This document shows, one piece after another, positions 11,503 to 22,377 of a stretch of 64,000 nt of DNA (within the stretch, counting starts at the first letter, position 1; each line of letters starts with the position of its first letter). This stretch comes from Betaproteobacteria bacterium HGW-Betaproteobacteria-9 (GTDB lineage: Bacteria > Pseudomonadota > Gammaproteobacteria > Burkholderiales > Burkholderiaceae_C), in assembly GCA_002842215.1 (NCBI GenBank), contig PHCC01000015.1, positions 1 to 64,000 on the forward strand, read 5' to 3'. The notes under the pieces were generated by a model, which was not told where the DNA came from, ran no database searches, and was given only the letters and a program-made list of their open reading frames with translations. The position numbers were made by a program, and so were the translations under genes.

Positions 11503-12069
11503 ATGCCGAACACCCTGGTCATCCACGCCCACCCGCACCCGCGCCGCTCGCTCGTCACGCAGCGGCTCCGGCGCGTCTTTGACAACGCGCCCGACACCAC
11601 CGTGCGCCCTCTCTACGAGCTCTACCCCGACTTCGACATCGATACCGCCGCCGAGCGCGAGGCGCTGGCGGGCGCACAACTCGTGGTCTGGCTCACGCCG
11701 ATCTACTGGTACAGCGTGCCGGCGCTGATGAAGCACTGGTTTGACCAGGTGCTGGTGCACGGCTGGGCCTACGGCGACGGCGGCAACGCCCTGCGCGGCA
11801 AGACCGTCTGGTGGGTCGCCAGCGCCGGCGCCAGCGCGTCGGCCTACGCACCCGGCGGTGAACACGGCCGCCCCTTCGCCGACTTCATCGCGCCCATCGA
11901 ACAGACCGCGCGCTACTGCGGCATGCACTGGCTGCCGCCTTACGTGGTGCACGCCGGCCACATGGTCAGCGACGCCGAGCGCGAGGCCAGCTGCGCCCCG
12001 CTTGCGCAGCACCTGCAAGCCCACCGCAGCGCGCTCGCGACCGCGATCGCCGAAGGGGCCGCCGCATGA
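11503..12069 (+). CDS. KefF-like NAD(P)H quinone oxidoreductase, potassium efflux ancillary subunit
   Basis: A 188-residue flavodoxin-fold protein of the NQO/KefF family. It begins LVIHAHPHPRRS and contains WLTPIYWYSVPALMKHWFDQVL, the FMN-binding core, then GKTVWWVASAG. KefF binds the cytoplasmic face of KefC and is needed for full potassium efflux activity. The downstream kefC-like gene starts inside this gene's stop codon (ATGA), which supports that partnership. I name it by context, since related oxidoreductases outside kef operons look alike. Confidence 0.86.
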   Translation: MPNTLVIHAHPHPRRSLVTQRLRRVFDNAPDTTVRPLYELYPDFDIDTAAEREALAGAQLVVWLTPIYWYSVPALMKHWFDQVLVHGWAYGDGGNALRGKTVWWVASAGASASAYAPGGEHGRPFADFIAPIEQTARYCGMHWLPPYVVHAGHMVSDAEREASCAPLAQHLQAHRSALATAIAEGAAA

Positions 12070-13862
12070 CCCAGGGCATCCTGTTTCTGCTCGCCGCGCT
12101 GGTGTTCGTGCCGATCGCCGTGAAGCTCGGCCTGGGCTCGGTGCTCGGCTACCTGGTGGCCGGCATCGTGATCGGGCCGGTGGGCTTTGCGCTGGTGAGC
12201 GACCCGGCCGCCATCCTGCATGTGTCCGAACTCGGCGTCGTTCTGATGCTCTTCGTCATCGGGCTGGAACTGGAGCCCAAGCGCCTGTGGGCCATGCGGG
12301 CGGCCGTGTTCGGCGGCGGCACGCTGCAGATGCTGCTCTGCGCCGCGCTGCTGTTCCCGCTCGGCCTGCTGATGGGCTGGACCTGGCAGGCCGCGCTGGT
12401 GGGCGGCCTGGCGATGGCGCTCTCCAGCACCGCCATCGTCGTCGGCCTGCTGCAGGAGCGCCACCTCATGGCCGTGCCCGTCGGGCGCAACGGCTTTTCG
12501 ATGCTGCTGTTCCAGGACATCGCGGCCATCCCGCTGCTGGGCCTGGCCGCCGCGCTGGGTACCCAATCCGCCCCCGAAGTGAACGCGGGCCATGGCAGCG
12601 GCGGGCCGCTGCTGCAGATCGCCGCGGTGGTGGGGGTCGTGCTGGCGGGCCGCTACGTCGCCTACCCCGCCATGCGCTTCATCGCGCGCATGCAGGTGCG
12701 CGAGCTGTTCACCGGCTTTGCGCTGCTGCTGGTGCTGGGCGTGGCCCTGCTGATGCAGACCGTGGGCCTGTCCATGGGCCTGGGCGCGTTCCTGGCCGGA
12801 GTGCTGCTGGCCAGCTCCGAATACCGCCACGCGCTGGAGAGCGACATCCTGCCGTTCAAGGGCCTGCTGCTCGGCCTGTTTTTCATCGCGGTCGGCATGA
12901 GCATGCAGCTCGGCCTGGTGCTCACGGCGCCGCTGCAGGTGGGCCTGGGACTGGTGCTGGTGGTGGCGTTGAAAGCGCTGGGCCTGTGGCTGCTCGGCCG
13001 CGCGGTCGGCCTGCGCGGCAGCCAGCGCACGCTGCTCGCGGTGCTGCTCTCGCAGGTGGGCGAGTTTGCGTTCGTGGTGCTGGCCGCGGCCAAGGCCTCG
13101 GCGGTCATGCCCGCGGCCGACGCCGACCTGCTCACGCTCATCGCCGCGCTGTCCATGGTGAGCACGCCGCTGCTGCTGATTGCCTACGACCGCTGGGGCT
13201 GTCCCGAGAGCGAGACCCGCCCGGCCGACGCCATCGAAGACGAACACCCGCCGGTGTTGCTGGCCGGCTTTGGCCGCTACGGCCAGATCGTGGCGCGCGT
13301 GCTGCTGAGCGCGGGCATCAAGCCCACCGTCATCGACCACGACGCCGACACCGTCGACTCCGCGCGCCGCTTCGGCTTCAAGGTGTATTTCGGCGACGCC
13401 ACCCAGCCCGACCTGCTGCACGCCGCCGGCATCGCCCACGCGCAGGCGGTGGTGATCGCCATCGACGACCCGGTGCAATCCAACCGGCTGGTGCACGAAC
13501 TGCGCCAGTCACACCCGGACCTGCCCATCCTGGCGCGCGCCTACGACGCCGTGCACGCCATGGAACTGGAAGACGCCGAGGTGCACCACGTGCAGCGCGA
13601 GGTGTTCGAAAGCTCGCTGCGCAGTGCGCGTGCCACGCTGGAGCTGCTGGGCTTTGACCGCTTCCAGGCGCGCGAACTGGCCGACGACTTCCGCCGCTAT
13701 TCGAACCACTTTCTGAAAGCCGCACGCGCCAGCCGGCACGACGAAGACGACTACGTGCAGCGGGTGCGCGAGTCGCGGGAACAGTTTGAAGAACAGATGC
13801 AGCAGGACCTGCAACGCCAGGCCGGCCAACGCGCCGGGACCGGCTGGATCCCAAGTGACTAG
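12066..13862 (+). CDS. KefB/KefC-type glutathione-regulated potassium/proton antiporter
   Basis: 598 residues. Residues 1 to about 385 form a CPA2 antiporter membrane domain (GYLVAGIVIGPVGFAL, MALSSTAIVVGLL, LGAFLAGVLLASSEYRH). A cytoplasmic Rossmann TrkA-N/KTN domain starts near residue 395 with the nucleotide loop GFGRYGQIVARVLL. The charged C-terminal tail (residues about 520-598) would contact the dimer partner. In the family, glutathione adducts open the system to acidify the cytoplasm during electrophile stress. Translationally coupled to the kefF-like gene. KefB versus KefC cannot be decided here. Confidence 0.92.
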   Translation: MTQGILFLLAALVFVPIAVKLGLGSVLGYLVAGIVIGPVGFALVSDPAAILHVSELGVVLMLFVIGLELEPKRLWAMRAAVFGGGTLQMLLCAALLFPLGLLMGWTWQAALVGGLAMALSSTAIVVGLLQERHLMAVPVGRNGFSMLLFQDIAAIPLLGLAAALGTQSAPEVNAGHGSGGPLLQIAAVVGVVLAGRYVAYPAMRFIARMQVRELFTGFALLLVLGVALLMQTVGLSMGLGAFLAGVLLASSEYRHALESDILPFKGLLLGLFFIAVGMSMQLGLVLTAPLQVGLGLVLVVALKALGLWLLGRAVGLRGSQRTLLAVLLSQVGEFAFVVLAAAKASAVMPAADADLLTLIAALSMVSTPLLLIAYDRWGCPESETRPADAIEDEHPPVLLAGFGRYGQIVARVLLSAGIKPTVIDHDADTVDSARRFGFKVYFGDATQPDLLHAAGIAHAQAVVIAIDDPVQSNRLVHELRQSHPDLPILARAYDAVHAMELEDAEVHHVQREVFESSLRSARATLELLGFDRFQARELADDFRRYSNHFLKAARASRHDEDDYVQRVRESREQFEEQMQQDLQRQAGQRAGTGWIPSD

Positions 13863-13882
13863 GGCCTGTTCGCCCCGTTTTT
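13862..13882. terminator. Possible weak terminator between convergent genes
   Basis: GGGC-CTGTTC-GCCC (13862-13875) is followed by CGTTTTT. The stem is only four base pairs, so this is a weak candidate. Its position between the convergent kefC-like gene and the next gene makes a terminator plausible. Confidence 0.3.
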
Positions 13883-13883
13883 C

Positions 13884-14291
13884 CTAAGAGTTGCCGAGCA
13901 CCAGCAGCGTCAACGCCGCGCCCACCAAGGCGGCGGCCACCAGCGCCAGCACCTTCATCAGCACCGAGTTCTCGACCGGCACTGGAGCGAGCTCCGCGGC
14001 CACCGTGCTGCTCCAGGGAATGCCCTCCACATCCGTGCCCTCTGATCGCGGTTCACCCGCGACGACTCGCGTGGCACTGCCGGGCAAGGCCCAGCTCGCC
14101 CACAGCGCATGGGCCTGCGCCGGCACGATGGCACCCTGGTTGACCGCGTTTTCCACATCGGCCCAACCCAGCTGCACACGCACCGACGGCAGGAACACGT
14201 CCTCCATCTGGGTCGCTTCCCAATGCGACTGCTCGTCCATCATCACCGTGTCCGGGTTGTCCGTGTTCATTCTTTTTGCAACCTTTTTCAT
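13884..14291 (-). CDS. Hypothetical tail-anchored protein
   Basis: 135 residues, unrecognised. The body contains a segment (EDVFLPSVRVQLGWADVENA, then ALWASWALPG) and the end is one hydrophobic helix (residues about 110-132), so the protein is probably anchored in the membrane by its C-terminus with the body in the cytoplasm. ATG 14291 has a GAGGA box close by; a second ATG 21 bases later is possible. It converges on the kefC-like gene, with about 200 empty bases on the other side. Confidence 0.6.
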   Translation of the reverse strand: MKKVAKRMNTDNPDTVMMDEQSHWEATQMEDVFLPSVRVQLGWADVENAVNQGAIVPAQAHALWASWALPGSATRVVAGEPRSEGTDVEGIPWSSTVAAELAPVPVENSVLMKVLALVAAALVGAALTLLVLGNS

Positions 14292-14497
14292 TCGTCCTCA
14301 GGCCAGTCCCGACGATAGCTGAAAACGCCCGCCACTGGCGCCCGGATGAACGCCCCTCGTCGGCTGCCCCGGGGCGCACCCGCGGCATATTGCACACCGC
14401 AACCGATTGTGGGCCGCAAAAGCCGGCTTTATGTGACGCCTGCATGGCACCCGCCGCGAGCGGCATAACCTGCGGCGCGCCCTTTCTAGAATGCGCC

Positions 14498-15436
14498 ATG
14501 ACCCTGCCCCTGCCCGCCCTGCTCGACCAGATCCACACCGAAGCCCAGGCCCTCTACGGCAAGGGTCACGTGGCCGACTACATCCCCGCGCTGGGCGAAG
14601 TGCCGCCGCGCCAGTTCGGCATGGCCGTGGCGCTGGTCAACGGCGAAAGCCACACCGTGGGCGATGCGCAAGTGCCGTTCTCGCTGCAGAGCATCACCAA
14701 ACTCTTCACCTTCGTCATCGCCCTCAAACTCATGGGCGAAGGCCTCTGGCAGCGCGTGGGCCGCGAGCCCTCGGGCGCGGCGTTCAACTCCATCGTGCAG
14801 CTCGAAACCGAAAACGGCATCCCGCGCAACCCCTTCATCAACGCCGGTGCGCTGGTCATCACCGACATCCTCACCAGCCGCTACGCCCACCTCGACTACG
14901 CCCTGCTCGGCGCCCTGCGCCGCCTGGCCGACGAGCCCAACCTGCACTGGAACCCGCGCGTCGCCAAGAGCGAGCGCGACACCGCCCACCGCAACATGGC
15001 CATGGCCTACTTCATGAAAAGCCACGGCAACTTCCTGAACGAGCCAGAACTCGTGCTCGACAACTACTGCCGCCAGTGCGCCACCGAGATGAACTGCCGC
15101 CAGCTCGCCCAGGCCACGCTCTTTCTCGCCAACGGCGGGCGCGACCTCGCCCTCGACGGACAGCCCGACGAACTGTTCCTGAGCGCCGACGACACCCGCC
15201 GCGTCAACGCCCTGCTGCTCACCTGCGGCGCCTACGACGCGGCTGGCGACTTCGCCTACCGCATCGGCCTGCCGGTGAAAACCGGTGTGGGCGGCGGCAT
15301 CGTGGCCGTGGCGCCCGGCGTGGGCACCGTGGCCGTGTGGTCGCCCGAACTCGACGCCAAGGGCAACTCGGTGCTCGGCGCCTTCGCGCTGGAGCGGCTG
15401 GTGCAGCTGACCGGCTGGGGCCACACCACGCTCTGA
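14498..15436 (+). CDS. glsA: Glutaminase
   Basis: A 312-residue serine-dependent beta-lactamase-fold glutaminase (EC 3.5.1.2) that hydrolyses glutamine to glutamate and ammonia. The catalytic Ser-x-x-Lys is in FSLQSITKLF near residues 65-69, followed by NPFINAGAL, AYFMKSHGNF and KTGVGGGIVAV, all family hallmarks. I chose ATG 14498, which gives the usual length of about 310; the frame is open further left but that part looks non-coding. Monocistronic. Confidence 0.95.
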   Translation: MTLPLPALLDQIHTEAQALYGKGHVADYIPALGEVPPRQFGMAVALVNGESHTVGDAQVPFSLQSITKLFTFVIALKLMGEGLWQRVGREPSGAAFNSIVQLETENGIPRNPFINAGALVITDILTSRYAHLDYALLGALRRLADEPNLHWNPRVAKSERDTAHRNMAMAYFMKSHGNFLNEPELVLDNYCRQCATEMNCRQLAQATLFLANGGRDLALDGQPDELFLSADDTRRVNALLLTCGAYDAAGDFAYRIGLPVKTGVGGGIVAVAPGVGTVAVWSPELDAKGNSVLGAFALERLVQLTGWGHTTL

Positions 15437-15534
15437 CCCGGGCAGTGCCTGGCCCGGTGCGACACGGGGGGGTCTGGACTTCATTCCCTGCTTTATGTAG
15501 CAAAATGAATTACAAAATTTCAAACCCCTTCGCC

Positions 15535-16131
15535 ATGCACAGCCCAAGCCACCCGACCCTTGCCCGCCTGTCCGCGCTGCCTGCCGCCGCGCTGCTGGCC
15601 TTGACCGCGACCGTGAGCGCCTGCGCCGCCGGCCCCAAGGCAACCCCAACCGCCATCCCCGTCACCCACCACTGCAAACCCCAGGAAGCCGTGGGCTTCT
15701 CCTGTGAACTGCAGGACCGGCGGGTGCTGTCGCTGTGCGGATCACCGGGGTTCAATGAATTCAAGGGGGAGGCCAAGGACAACCCCGGGTATGCGTATGT
15801 GGCCGTCGGCTCCCGGCAGGGAAAAGTGCAGTTTCAGTACCCGCCGAACCCGCAGGACTACAAGAAGTACATGACCTTTTCGATGTCCCTAGCTGGCGCC
15901 TGGCCGCACATGTTTGTAAACACCGACAAAGGCCGCTTTCTGCACTTCAGCCTCGATATCAAGGAGCCGGTGGACGTCGACCTGGAGAACGCACCTCAGG
16001 ACTGGCCTGTGAAAGGCATCGGGGACCATCCGCTGTGTTCGCGCAAAGTCAACCGCGACAACATCGATTCCTTCATGTCCCGAATGATCGACGACCCTGA
16101 ATGGGTCAAGAACCGAGGGTGGAACCGATGA
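15535..16131 (+). CDS. Putative immunity lipoprotein upstream of a peptidoglycan hydrolase
   Basis: 198 residues starting with a lipoprotein signal (hydrophobic core LPAAALLALTA, lipobox VSAC, cysteine near residue 31). The mature part has further cysteines and no recognised domain. It ends 32 bases before a GH19-type hydrolase gene on the same strand. Periplasmic lipoproteins encoded next to exported wall hydrolases commonly serve as immunity proteins, for example the partners of Xanthomonas type IV secretion effectors. I infer that role here; nothing in the sequence proves it. ATG 15505 would lengthen the N-terminus by ten residues. Confidence 0.6.
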   Translation: MHSPSHPTLARLSALPAAALLALTATVSACAAGPKATPTAIPVTHHCKPQEAVGFSCELQDRRVLSLCGSPGFNEFKGEAKDNPGYAYVAVGSRQGKVQFQYPPNPQDYKKYMTFSMSLAGAWPHMFVNTDKGRFLHFSLDIKEPVDVDLENAPQDWPVKGIGDHPLCSRKVNRDNIDSFMSRMIDDPEWVKNRGWNR

Positions 16132-16163
16132 AAAAGCAGCATTTCACAAGGTGAGGTGGAGCG

Positions 16164-17276
16164 ATGGCGAACCCACACATCCCACACCTGAACAACGACA
16201 CGCAACGTCAGAGTGCCGAGTCGCTTCTGGTTGCTGCGTACCGAAGTGGCATCACAGCCCCGAAGGAACTCGCCAACTTCATGGGACAGGTCCAGCACGA
16301 AAGTCAGAACTTCTCACGCCTCGAGGAGAACCTGAACTACAGCGGAAGCCGTCTCTACGAAGTGTTCAAGGGTCGCAACGGGCTGACTGCTGCCCAGGCA
16401 GAGGAAATCGGCAAGATGCCTGACCGCACCGAACGCCAGCGGGCGGTGGCCGAAGTGGCCTACGGAGGGCCAGTGGGAAATGCCAAGCTAGGCAATACCG
16501 AAGCCGGCGACGGGTACACCTTCCGCGGACGCGGCTACATGCAACTCACCGGGCGTGGCAACTACACCGTCTTCGGCAAAGCCACCGGGCTTGACCTGGT
16601 CAACCACCCCGAGCTGGCCGCAGACCGAAGCAACGCCGAGAAGCTGGCTGTCCAGTACTGGAAAACCGCCGTGCAAGGCAACTCAAAGGCCCGCACCGAC
16701 GTGACCATAGCCGGCTCCATCATCAACACTGGGGTGGCTGGCAACAAAAACCCCAACGGCCTCGCCGACCGCCAAGCCAACGCCGCCGCCTGGGAAAAGG
16801 CGCTCAACAACGGCTACCTGCAGGAAGCCCTGACCCGACACCCGCTGCAGCAGCAGCCCACCAACCCCAGCGCCGTCGACACCCACCCCCTGCAACTCAA
16901 ACCCACCCACCAGCTCTCCCCCCAAAGCCTGCAACTGATCCAGCAGAGCGAGCAACAAGTCCGCGCCATCGCCGACCGCCACCAGCTCCCCTGGGACACC
17001 GGCATGGACAACACCGTGCATGCCGTGGCCCAACAGGCCCGCGAGCAGGGCATGACCGGCATCACGCACCTGAAGGTCCAGGACGGCCAGATCCGCTTCG
17101 CCCAGCACGACGGCTACTCCCTCCTGGAGGGCCAGCTCGACGCCCGCGCCGCCGCCAACACCGAGACCCGCGAGTCCATCGCCCTGATGGCGCGGGCCGA
17201 CCAAGGCCCGGCGCACGCGAGGGAATTCAGCCACACACCCACCCGCGCTGCGGAATCGGTAGCGATGACCCTGTGA
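16164..17276 (+). CDS. GH19-type peptidoglycan hydrolase with C-terminal export-like domain (putative antibacterial effector)
   Basis: 370 residues. Residues about 1-215 resemble chitinase-class GH19/endolysin domains: catalytic-type Glu46 in FMGQVQHESQNF, then GDGYTFRGRGYMQLTGRGNY and the late SIINTGVAGN. A Gln/Pro/His-rich linker (about 220-250) leads to a domain at about 250-345 with DGQIRFAQHDG and an Ala-rich end before a conserved Ser. The layout resembles Xanthomonas type IV effectors that carry an XVIPCD signal; that match is tentative. There is no Sec signal peptide, as expected for a directly injected effector. No phage structural genes are nearby, so a prophage endolysin is less likely. 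GAGGTGGAG precedes the ATG. Confidence 0.72.
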   Translation: MANPHIPHLNNDTQRQSAESLLVAAYRSGITAPKELANFMGQVQHESQNFSRLEENLNYSGSRLYEVFKGRNGLTAAQAEEIGKMPDRTERQRAVAEVAYGGPVGNAKLGNTEAGDGYTFRGRGYMQLTGRGNYTVFGKATGLDLVNHPELAADRSNAEKLAVQYWKTAVQGNSKARTDVTIAGSIINTGVAGNKNPNGLADRQANAAAWEKALNNGYLQEALTRHPLQQQPTNPSAVDTHPLQLKPTHQLSPQSLQLIQQSEQQVRAIADRHQLPWDTGMDNTVHAVAQQAREQGMTGITHLKVQDGQIRFAQHDGYSLLEGQLDARAAANTETRESIALMARADQGPAHAREFSHTPTRAAESVAMTL

Positions 17277-17296
17277 CGCCGCCCTAGAATGGGCGA

Positions 17297-19141
<1,845 letters not shown>

Positions 19142-19199
19142 GTCCAGCCTCGAATGCCCCCTCTGCCCAATAAGAACTCCTGCATATTTTCGCTCATCA

Positions 19200-19769
19200 A
19201 TGACAACGTTAAATGACAAAACAATAAGAGCTGCAATAAAAGGAATGCTTGCGACTCAAGGGAGCAAGCCACGCCGCGTCATTGATGAGCTTCACGTGCA
19301 CAACAGCAATGCAATTGTTGATATTGCAGCAATCTATAAAACCATTCATGGATTCGAAATAAAAGGAGAATCTGACAAAGTTTCTCGCACCTTCAAGCAG
19401 GCGCAGTTTTATGAACTAACAATCCCAAGATTAACCCTCGTCACAACAATCAACCACATCGAGTGGGCAGTACAAAACCTAGAACCACACTGGGGAATAA
19501 TTCTTGCAAAACCCGATGAAAGCCGCAACATCCACTTTAAATATGTTAGAGCGGCAAAAACCAACAAAAGACTATCCAAAGAAATAGCTCTCTTAACTTT
19601 ATGGAAATCAGAGTTAATCGAAATTGCAAGCAATTTTGGTAAAATAAATATCTCAAGTAAGACGCGAAAAGATTTGACTCAAATTATTTCAGACAATCTA
19701 ACAAAAAATGCAACACTAGAAATAATAGCGACAAAACTTGCTAACAGGAATGTCGCTAAATTGTTTTGA
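19200..19769 (+). CDS. sce7726-like protein
   Basis: 189 residues, AT-rich codons. The N-terminal third (VIDELHVHNSNAIVDIAAI, then HGFEIKGESDKVSR) matches the pattern of the sce7726 family. Its Asp and Glu-x-Lys spacing resembles PD-(D/E)xK nucleases: D in IVDIAA and EIK in FEIKGE. NHIEWAVQNLEPHWGIILAK also fits. Function is unproven; the family often neighbours sce7725/beta-type proteins, as here. The gene converges on the beta-protein gene with 14 overlapping bases at the 3' ends. There is no clear ribosome site, so the start is uncertain. Confidence 0.7.
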   Translation: MTTLNDKTIRAAIKGMLATQGSKPRRVIDELHVHNSNAIVDIAAIYKTIHGFEIKGESDKVSRTFKQAQFYELTIPRLTLVTTINHIEWAVQNLEPHWGIILAKPDESRNIHFKYVRAAKTNKRLSKEIALLTLWKSELIEIASNFGKINISSKTRKDLTQIISDNLTKNATLEIIATKLANRNVAKLF

Positions 19770-20829
19770 GCACATGCAAAATGTGCGAGGTTAAGGTTGC
19801 TTTTATCCAAGAGCCTTGGCTCCCCCCTTTGGGTGCGCGCGGCTTCGCATGAAAGCTGCGGTTGAAAATGTAGGCGTCACCAAACGAGAAGTTCGGCCCC
19901 CTATAAAACTTTTTCTGTACGAGCACATCAGCTATTTGATAGTACTGACCATATCCAGAAGGAGTCGTCTTAAACGAGCCACCTCGTATGGCGTATAGTT
20001 TATCTTTATAGGTATAAAAGACTTTTGGAGTTGATACGCTTTGAAGGATGCGCGGATCGAGATCTGCATCAGAATACTCCGGACTCACATGGCCATAGTC
20101 GCCATAGCCAACAATATCCGAAACAGATTTGGAGATCACCAGTCGGAGTTTTTGCCACAAAATCCACTCAAGTCGATCTATTTCACTTTCGGAATGAGTT
20201 GCGACAATATCACCAATTAACGGGGACATCGACGATCCAGATAGAATAATCTTGGAAACTGGAAAATCGCTTAAAAATGAGGTCAGAAAAGAATTCAGCA
20301 AACCGACCAAAGTATCGAGGTCTTCCGAAATAATCCTCAAATCCAAGATTAAGTCTACCCTCTCCGGATTAGCAGCGATCAATTTACCCCACAAAGGTGC
20401 GAGCAAGGACTTGGTAAGTCCATAACTATCCATATCCCCCCTTGTCAACCTTAGGGCCACCTTTTTGGTTCGGGCCGACATGAATCCAAGCGCAGCGACG
20501 TTGTGATCCGCACTTCGATTTAGAGCAATAACTGGTATCACATCAAATCCAGCCACTGCCTGCAATATGTACTGATATTGAGGCAACCCGCCGACTGAAA
20601 TAGAATCATCTAAATCATAATTATCCAAATAGAACTGCATTCCAGGCAACCTGGGAGCAAGACGAGACACCGCCAAGTTCAAGCGCGCAGCGATACTTTG
20701 TTCCGTCTCGTTTTGAGGACGTGGAACATCAAAAAGCGGACATAGTGATTCAGAAACTTGCTTTGGCAGTTCTGCCAAAGCAAGAATTTCATTTTGTTTA
20801 AACTTTAAAAATGGCGTATATGTTGTCAT
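19756..20829 (-). CDS. Beta family protein (T4 beta-like / sce7725 type)
   Basis: 357 residues beginning MTTYTPFLKFKQNEILALAE, a typical N-terminus for the beta-protein family (Pfam Beta_protein, named after a T4 phage protein), whose function is not established. Later matches are IPVIALNRS, LDLRII and the C-terminal GQYYQIADVLV. The ATG follows the ImmA/IrrE stop by one base (TGAGATG) with AGGGAG just upstream, so the two genes are translationally coupled. I rejected the longer frame to 20865. AT-rich like its neighbours. Confidence 0.75.
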   Translation of the reverse strand: MTTYTPFLKFKQNEILALAELPKQVSESLCPLFDVPRPQNETEQSIAARLNLAVSRLAPRLPGMQFYLDNYDLDDSISVGGLPQYQYILQAVAGFDVIPVIALNRSADHNVAALGFMSARTKKVALRLTRGDMDSYGLTKSLLAPLWGKLIAANPERVDLILDLRIISEDLDTLVGLLNSFLTSFLSDFPVSKIILSGSSMSPLIGDIVATHSESEIDRLEWILWQKLRLVISKSVSDIVGYGDYGHVSPEYSDADLDPRILQSVSTPKVFYTYKDKLYAIRGGSFKTTPSGYGQYYQIADVLVQKKFYRGPNFSFGDAYIFNRSFHAKPRAPKGGSQGSWIKATLTSHILHVLKTI

Positions 20830-20830
20830 C

Positions 20831-21697
20831 TCACTCCCTGAGCAGTTGCCGAACGTCAATTTCACCGACTATCTTTGAGAACAACCGGTAGTTCCCGAGC
20901 CTCCTTCGCAACATACCAGCAACAATAGCTGGATGCACTTCAGCCTGCTTCGCAAGCAATAGCAAATCGTGCTCTCGATGGGTTCGATGAACCAGAGATT
21001 TGTCCCACAATCTACGTGGGATTAACATATCTGCGGCATACCGATTAGCTTCAGCCTCTATCCCTAGCACGGACGATTCATCATCAAAATCGTCAATAAT
21101 TGGTTTGTTTAGCTCAGCATAGTGCAAAGACACATGCGCAAGCTCATGCATCAGCGTAAACCAAAAGTGATCATATCTAGGGTAGCGAAGACTGACTCCA
21201 ATTACAGGAAATCCATTCTCTAGCACGGCAACAGCCCCATCAAGCTTTAGAGATGGATAAGCGCGCTCCAAGATAAGAATAACCGAATGATCAGCCATCA
21301 ATATCTCTTGAATTTTTCCTAAATTATCAGGATTCAAACTTAGCTTTGCAAAACTCCGCAACACCTCTTGGTCAAGGCCCTTAAAAGACTGCTTCGCAAT
21401 CGAAACAGAGAGGCGTCTAGCCTTTTTCAGAACGGTGGCCAGCCAAAAGGCAATCAATGCTTCATTTGCATCATCCCTCTTTCGGAATAGCGCCGAAGGG
21501 TTGGTGAATGCATACTCTGATGCAAGCTGAACGATCAACTCCAGATCTTCGTCCTTTGGCAAACCCGAAGCAACACGGGCCTTTAAAGGCAGCGTGCGGG
21601 CTTGAGCAAGCATTAATTCTAAAGCACGGTTAGCATTTTCCGTCCTTGAACTCGGAGTCGAGGTTACTTCAAAATCATTCGTTTCAGGATTGTTCAT
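20831..21697 (-). CDS. ImmA/IrrE family metallopeptidase
   Basis: 288 residues with the zinc motif HELAH (about 181-185, in FTLMHELAHVSLHYAE). A downstream Glu ligand region EAEANRYAADMLIP is the COG2856/ImmA-IrrE hallmark. Such peptidases cleave a partner repressor or antitoxin. Usually they have or neighbour an XRE-type regulator; none is visible here, and the N-terminal 130 residues are mainly helical and unrecognised. It is the middle gene of GNAT-like, ImmA, beta (gap 7 bases, then one base). GAGG precedes the ATG. Confidence 0.85.
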   Translation of the reverse strand: MNNPETNDFEVTSTPSSRTENANRALELMLAQARTLPLKARVASGLPKDEDLELIVQLASEYAFTNPSALFRKRDDANEALIAFWLATVLKKARRLSVSIAKQSFKGLDQEVLRSFAKLSLNPDNLGKIQEILMADHSVILILERAYPSLKLDGAVAVLENGFPVIGVSLRYPRYDHFWFTLMHELAHVSLHYAELNKPIIDDFDDESSVLGIEAEANRYAADMLIPRRLWDKSLVHRTHREHDLLLLAKQAEVHPAIVAGMLRRRLGNYRLFSKIVGEIDVRQLLRE

Positions 21698-21704
21698 TGC
21701 ATCC

Positions 21705-22322
21705 TCAACTACTCAGCGAGAGTGTTACTTTCTCATCAGCCTCGTATCGGCGTAAGCTTTCCTTGGCACTATCAAGCCCAAGATCTTGCATGCCGATATG
21801 CTGGTAATATGTCTCAGCTCCCGGCAATGAATGCAAGCAAAAACCCGGCCGATATTTCAACACAGTAATTGCATGATTTATACAATAGCCCAAAAGCTTT
21901 GTACCAACCCCTGAGAACTTCTTTCCATAACCAGGACGGTCCCTATTCCAGTTCGCTACCGCCAAATAATCAATATAGAATATATTATCTCCTTTGATCC
22001 AGCTAGACTTCGGGTGATATATGGTAGCAATTGCTTGAACTGAATTATCAGCAATCAAATAGAACCGCTCGTACTCAGAGCTACTGCAATAAAGTGCTTT
22101 GTTATCCCAACGCCAATGCCAATCCTCTAGTCGAAACAAAGGAAAAAGTTGAACTAACGCCTGATGATCATTTTCAATACCAGGGTTTTGCACGACAATT
22201 TCTCGGATTACCCTTAATCGTTCAGTAGACCATTCCACGTCCGCACTCGCATTTAGCGTCGCATCCAATCCAACCTTAACAGACCAAGGATAATTCACCC
22301 CTGAATGATTGCACTTTAGCAT
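21705..22322 (-). CDS. GNAT-like acetyltransferase
   Basis: 205 residues. The central region resembles a GNAT acyl-CoA site: the strand IFYIDYLAVANWNRDR, then KKFSGVGTKLLGYCINHAI in place of the usual Q/RxxGxG/A loop. CLHSLPGAETYYQHIGM is a typical GNAT C-terminal strand-helix. It is the first gene of a three-gene operon with the metallopeptidase and beta protein. ATG 22322 has AGGTGGA upstream and is preferred to TTG 22328. The substrate is unknown; in toxin-antitoxin-like operons GNATs can act as toxins, but I see no evidence either way. Confidence 0.65.
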   Translation of the reverse strand: MLKCNHSGVNYPWSVKVGLDATLNASADVEWSTERLRVIREIVVQNPGIENDHQALVQLFPLFRLEDWHWRWDNKALYCSSSEYERFYLIADNSVQAIATIYHPKSSWIKGDNIFYIDYLAVANWNRDRPGYGKKFSGVGTKLLGYCINHAITVLKYRPGFCLHSLPGAETYYQHIGMQDLGLDSAKESLRRYEADEKVTLSLSS

Positions 22323-22377
22323 CAACAATCCACCTATTTCGATTTATATTAAATTGACTCAAATTCTCTCAAATGAA

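Noticed and set aside
11741..13657. 638-codon frame overlapping the kefF/kefC pair
   Set aside because: Arg/Ala/Pro-rich, no domain; a second-frame shadow of the antiporter gene.
16164..17276. GH19 gene as a prophage endolysin
   Set aside because: No holin, spanin, structural or integrase genes nearby, and a C-terminal tail not usual for endolysins. It cannot be excluded completely.
19756..20829. T4 beta-like gene as evidence of a prophage
   Set aside because: The family name comes from a phage protein, but its bacterial members are chromosomal; no other phage genes are present.
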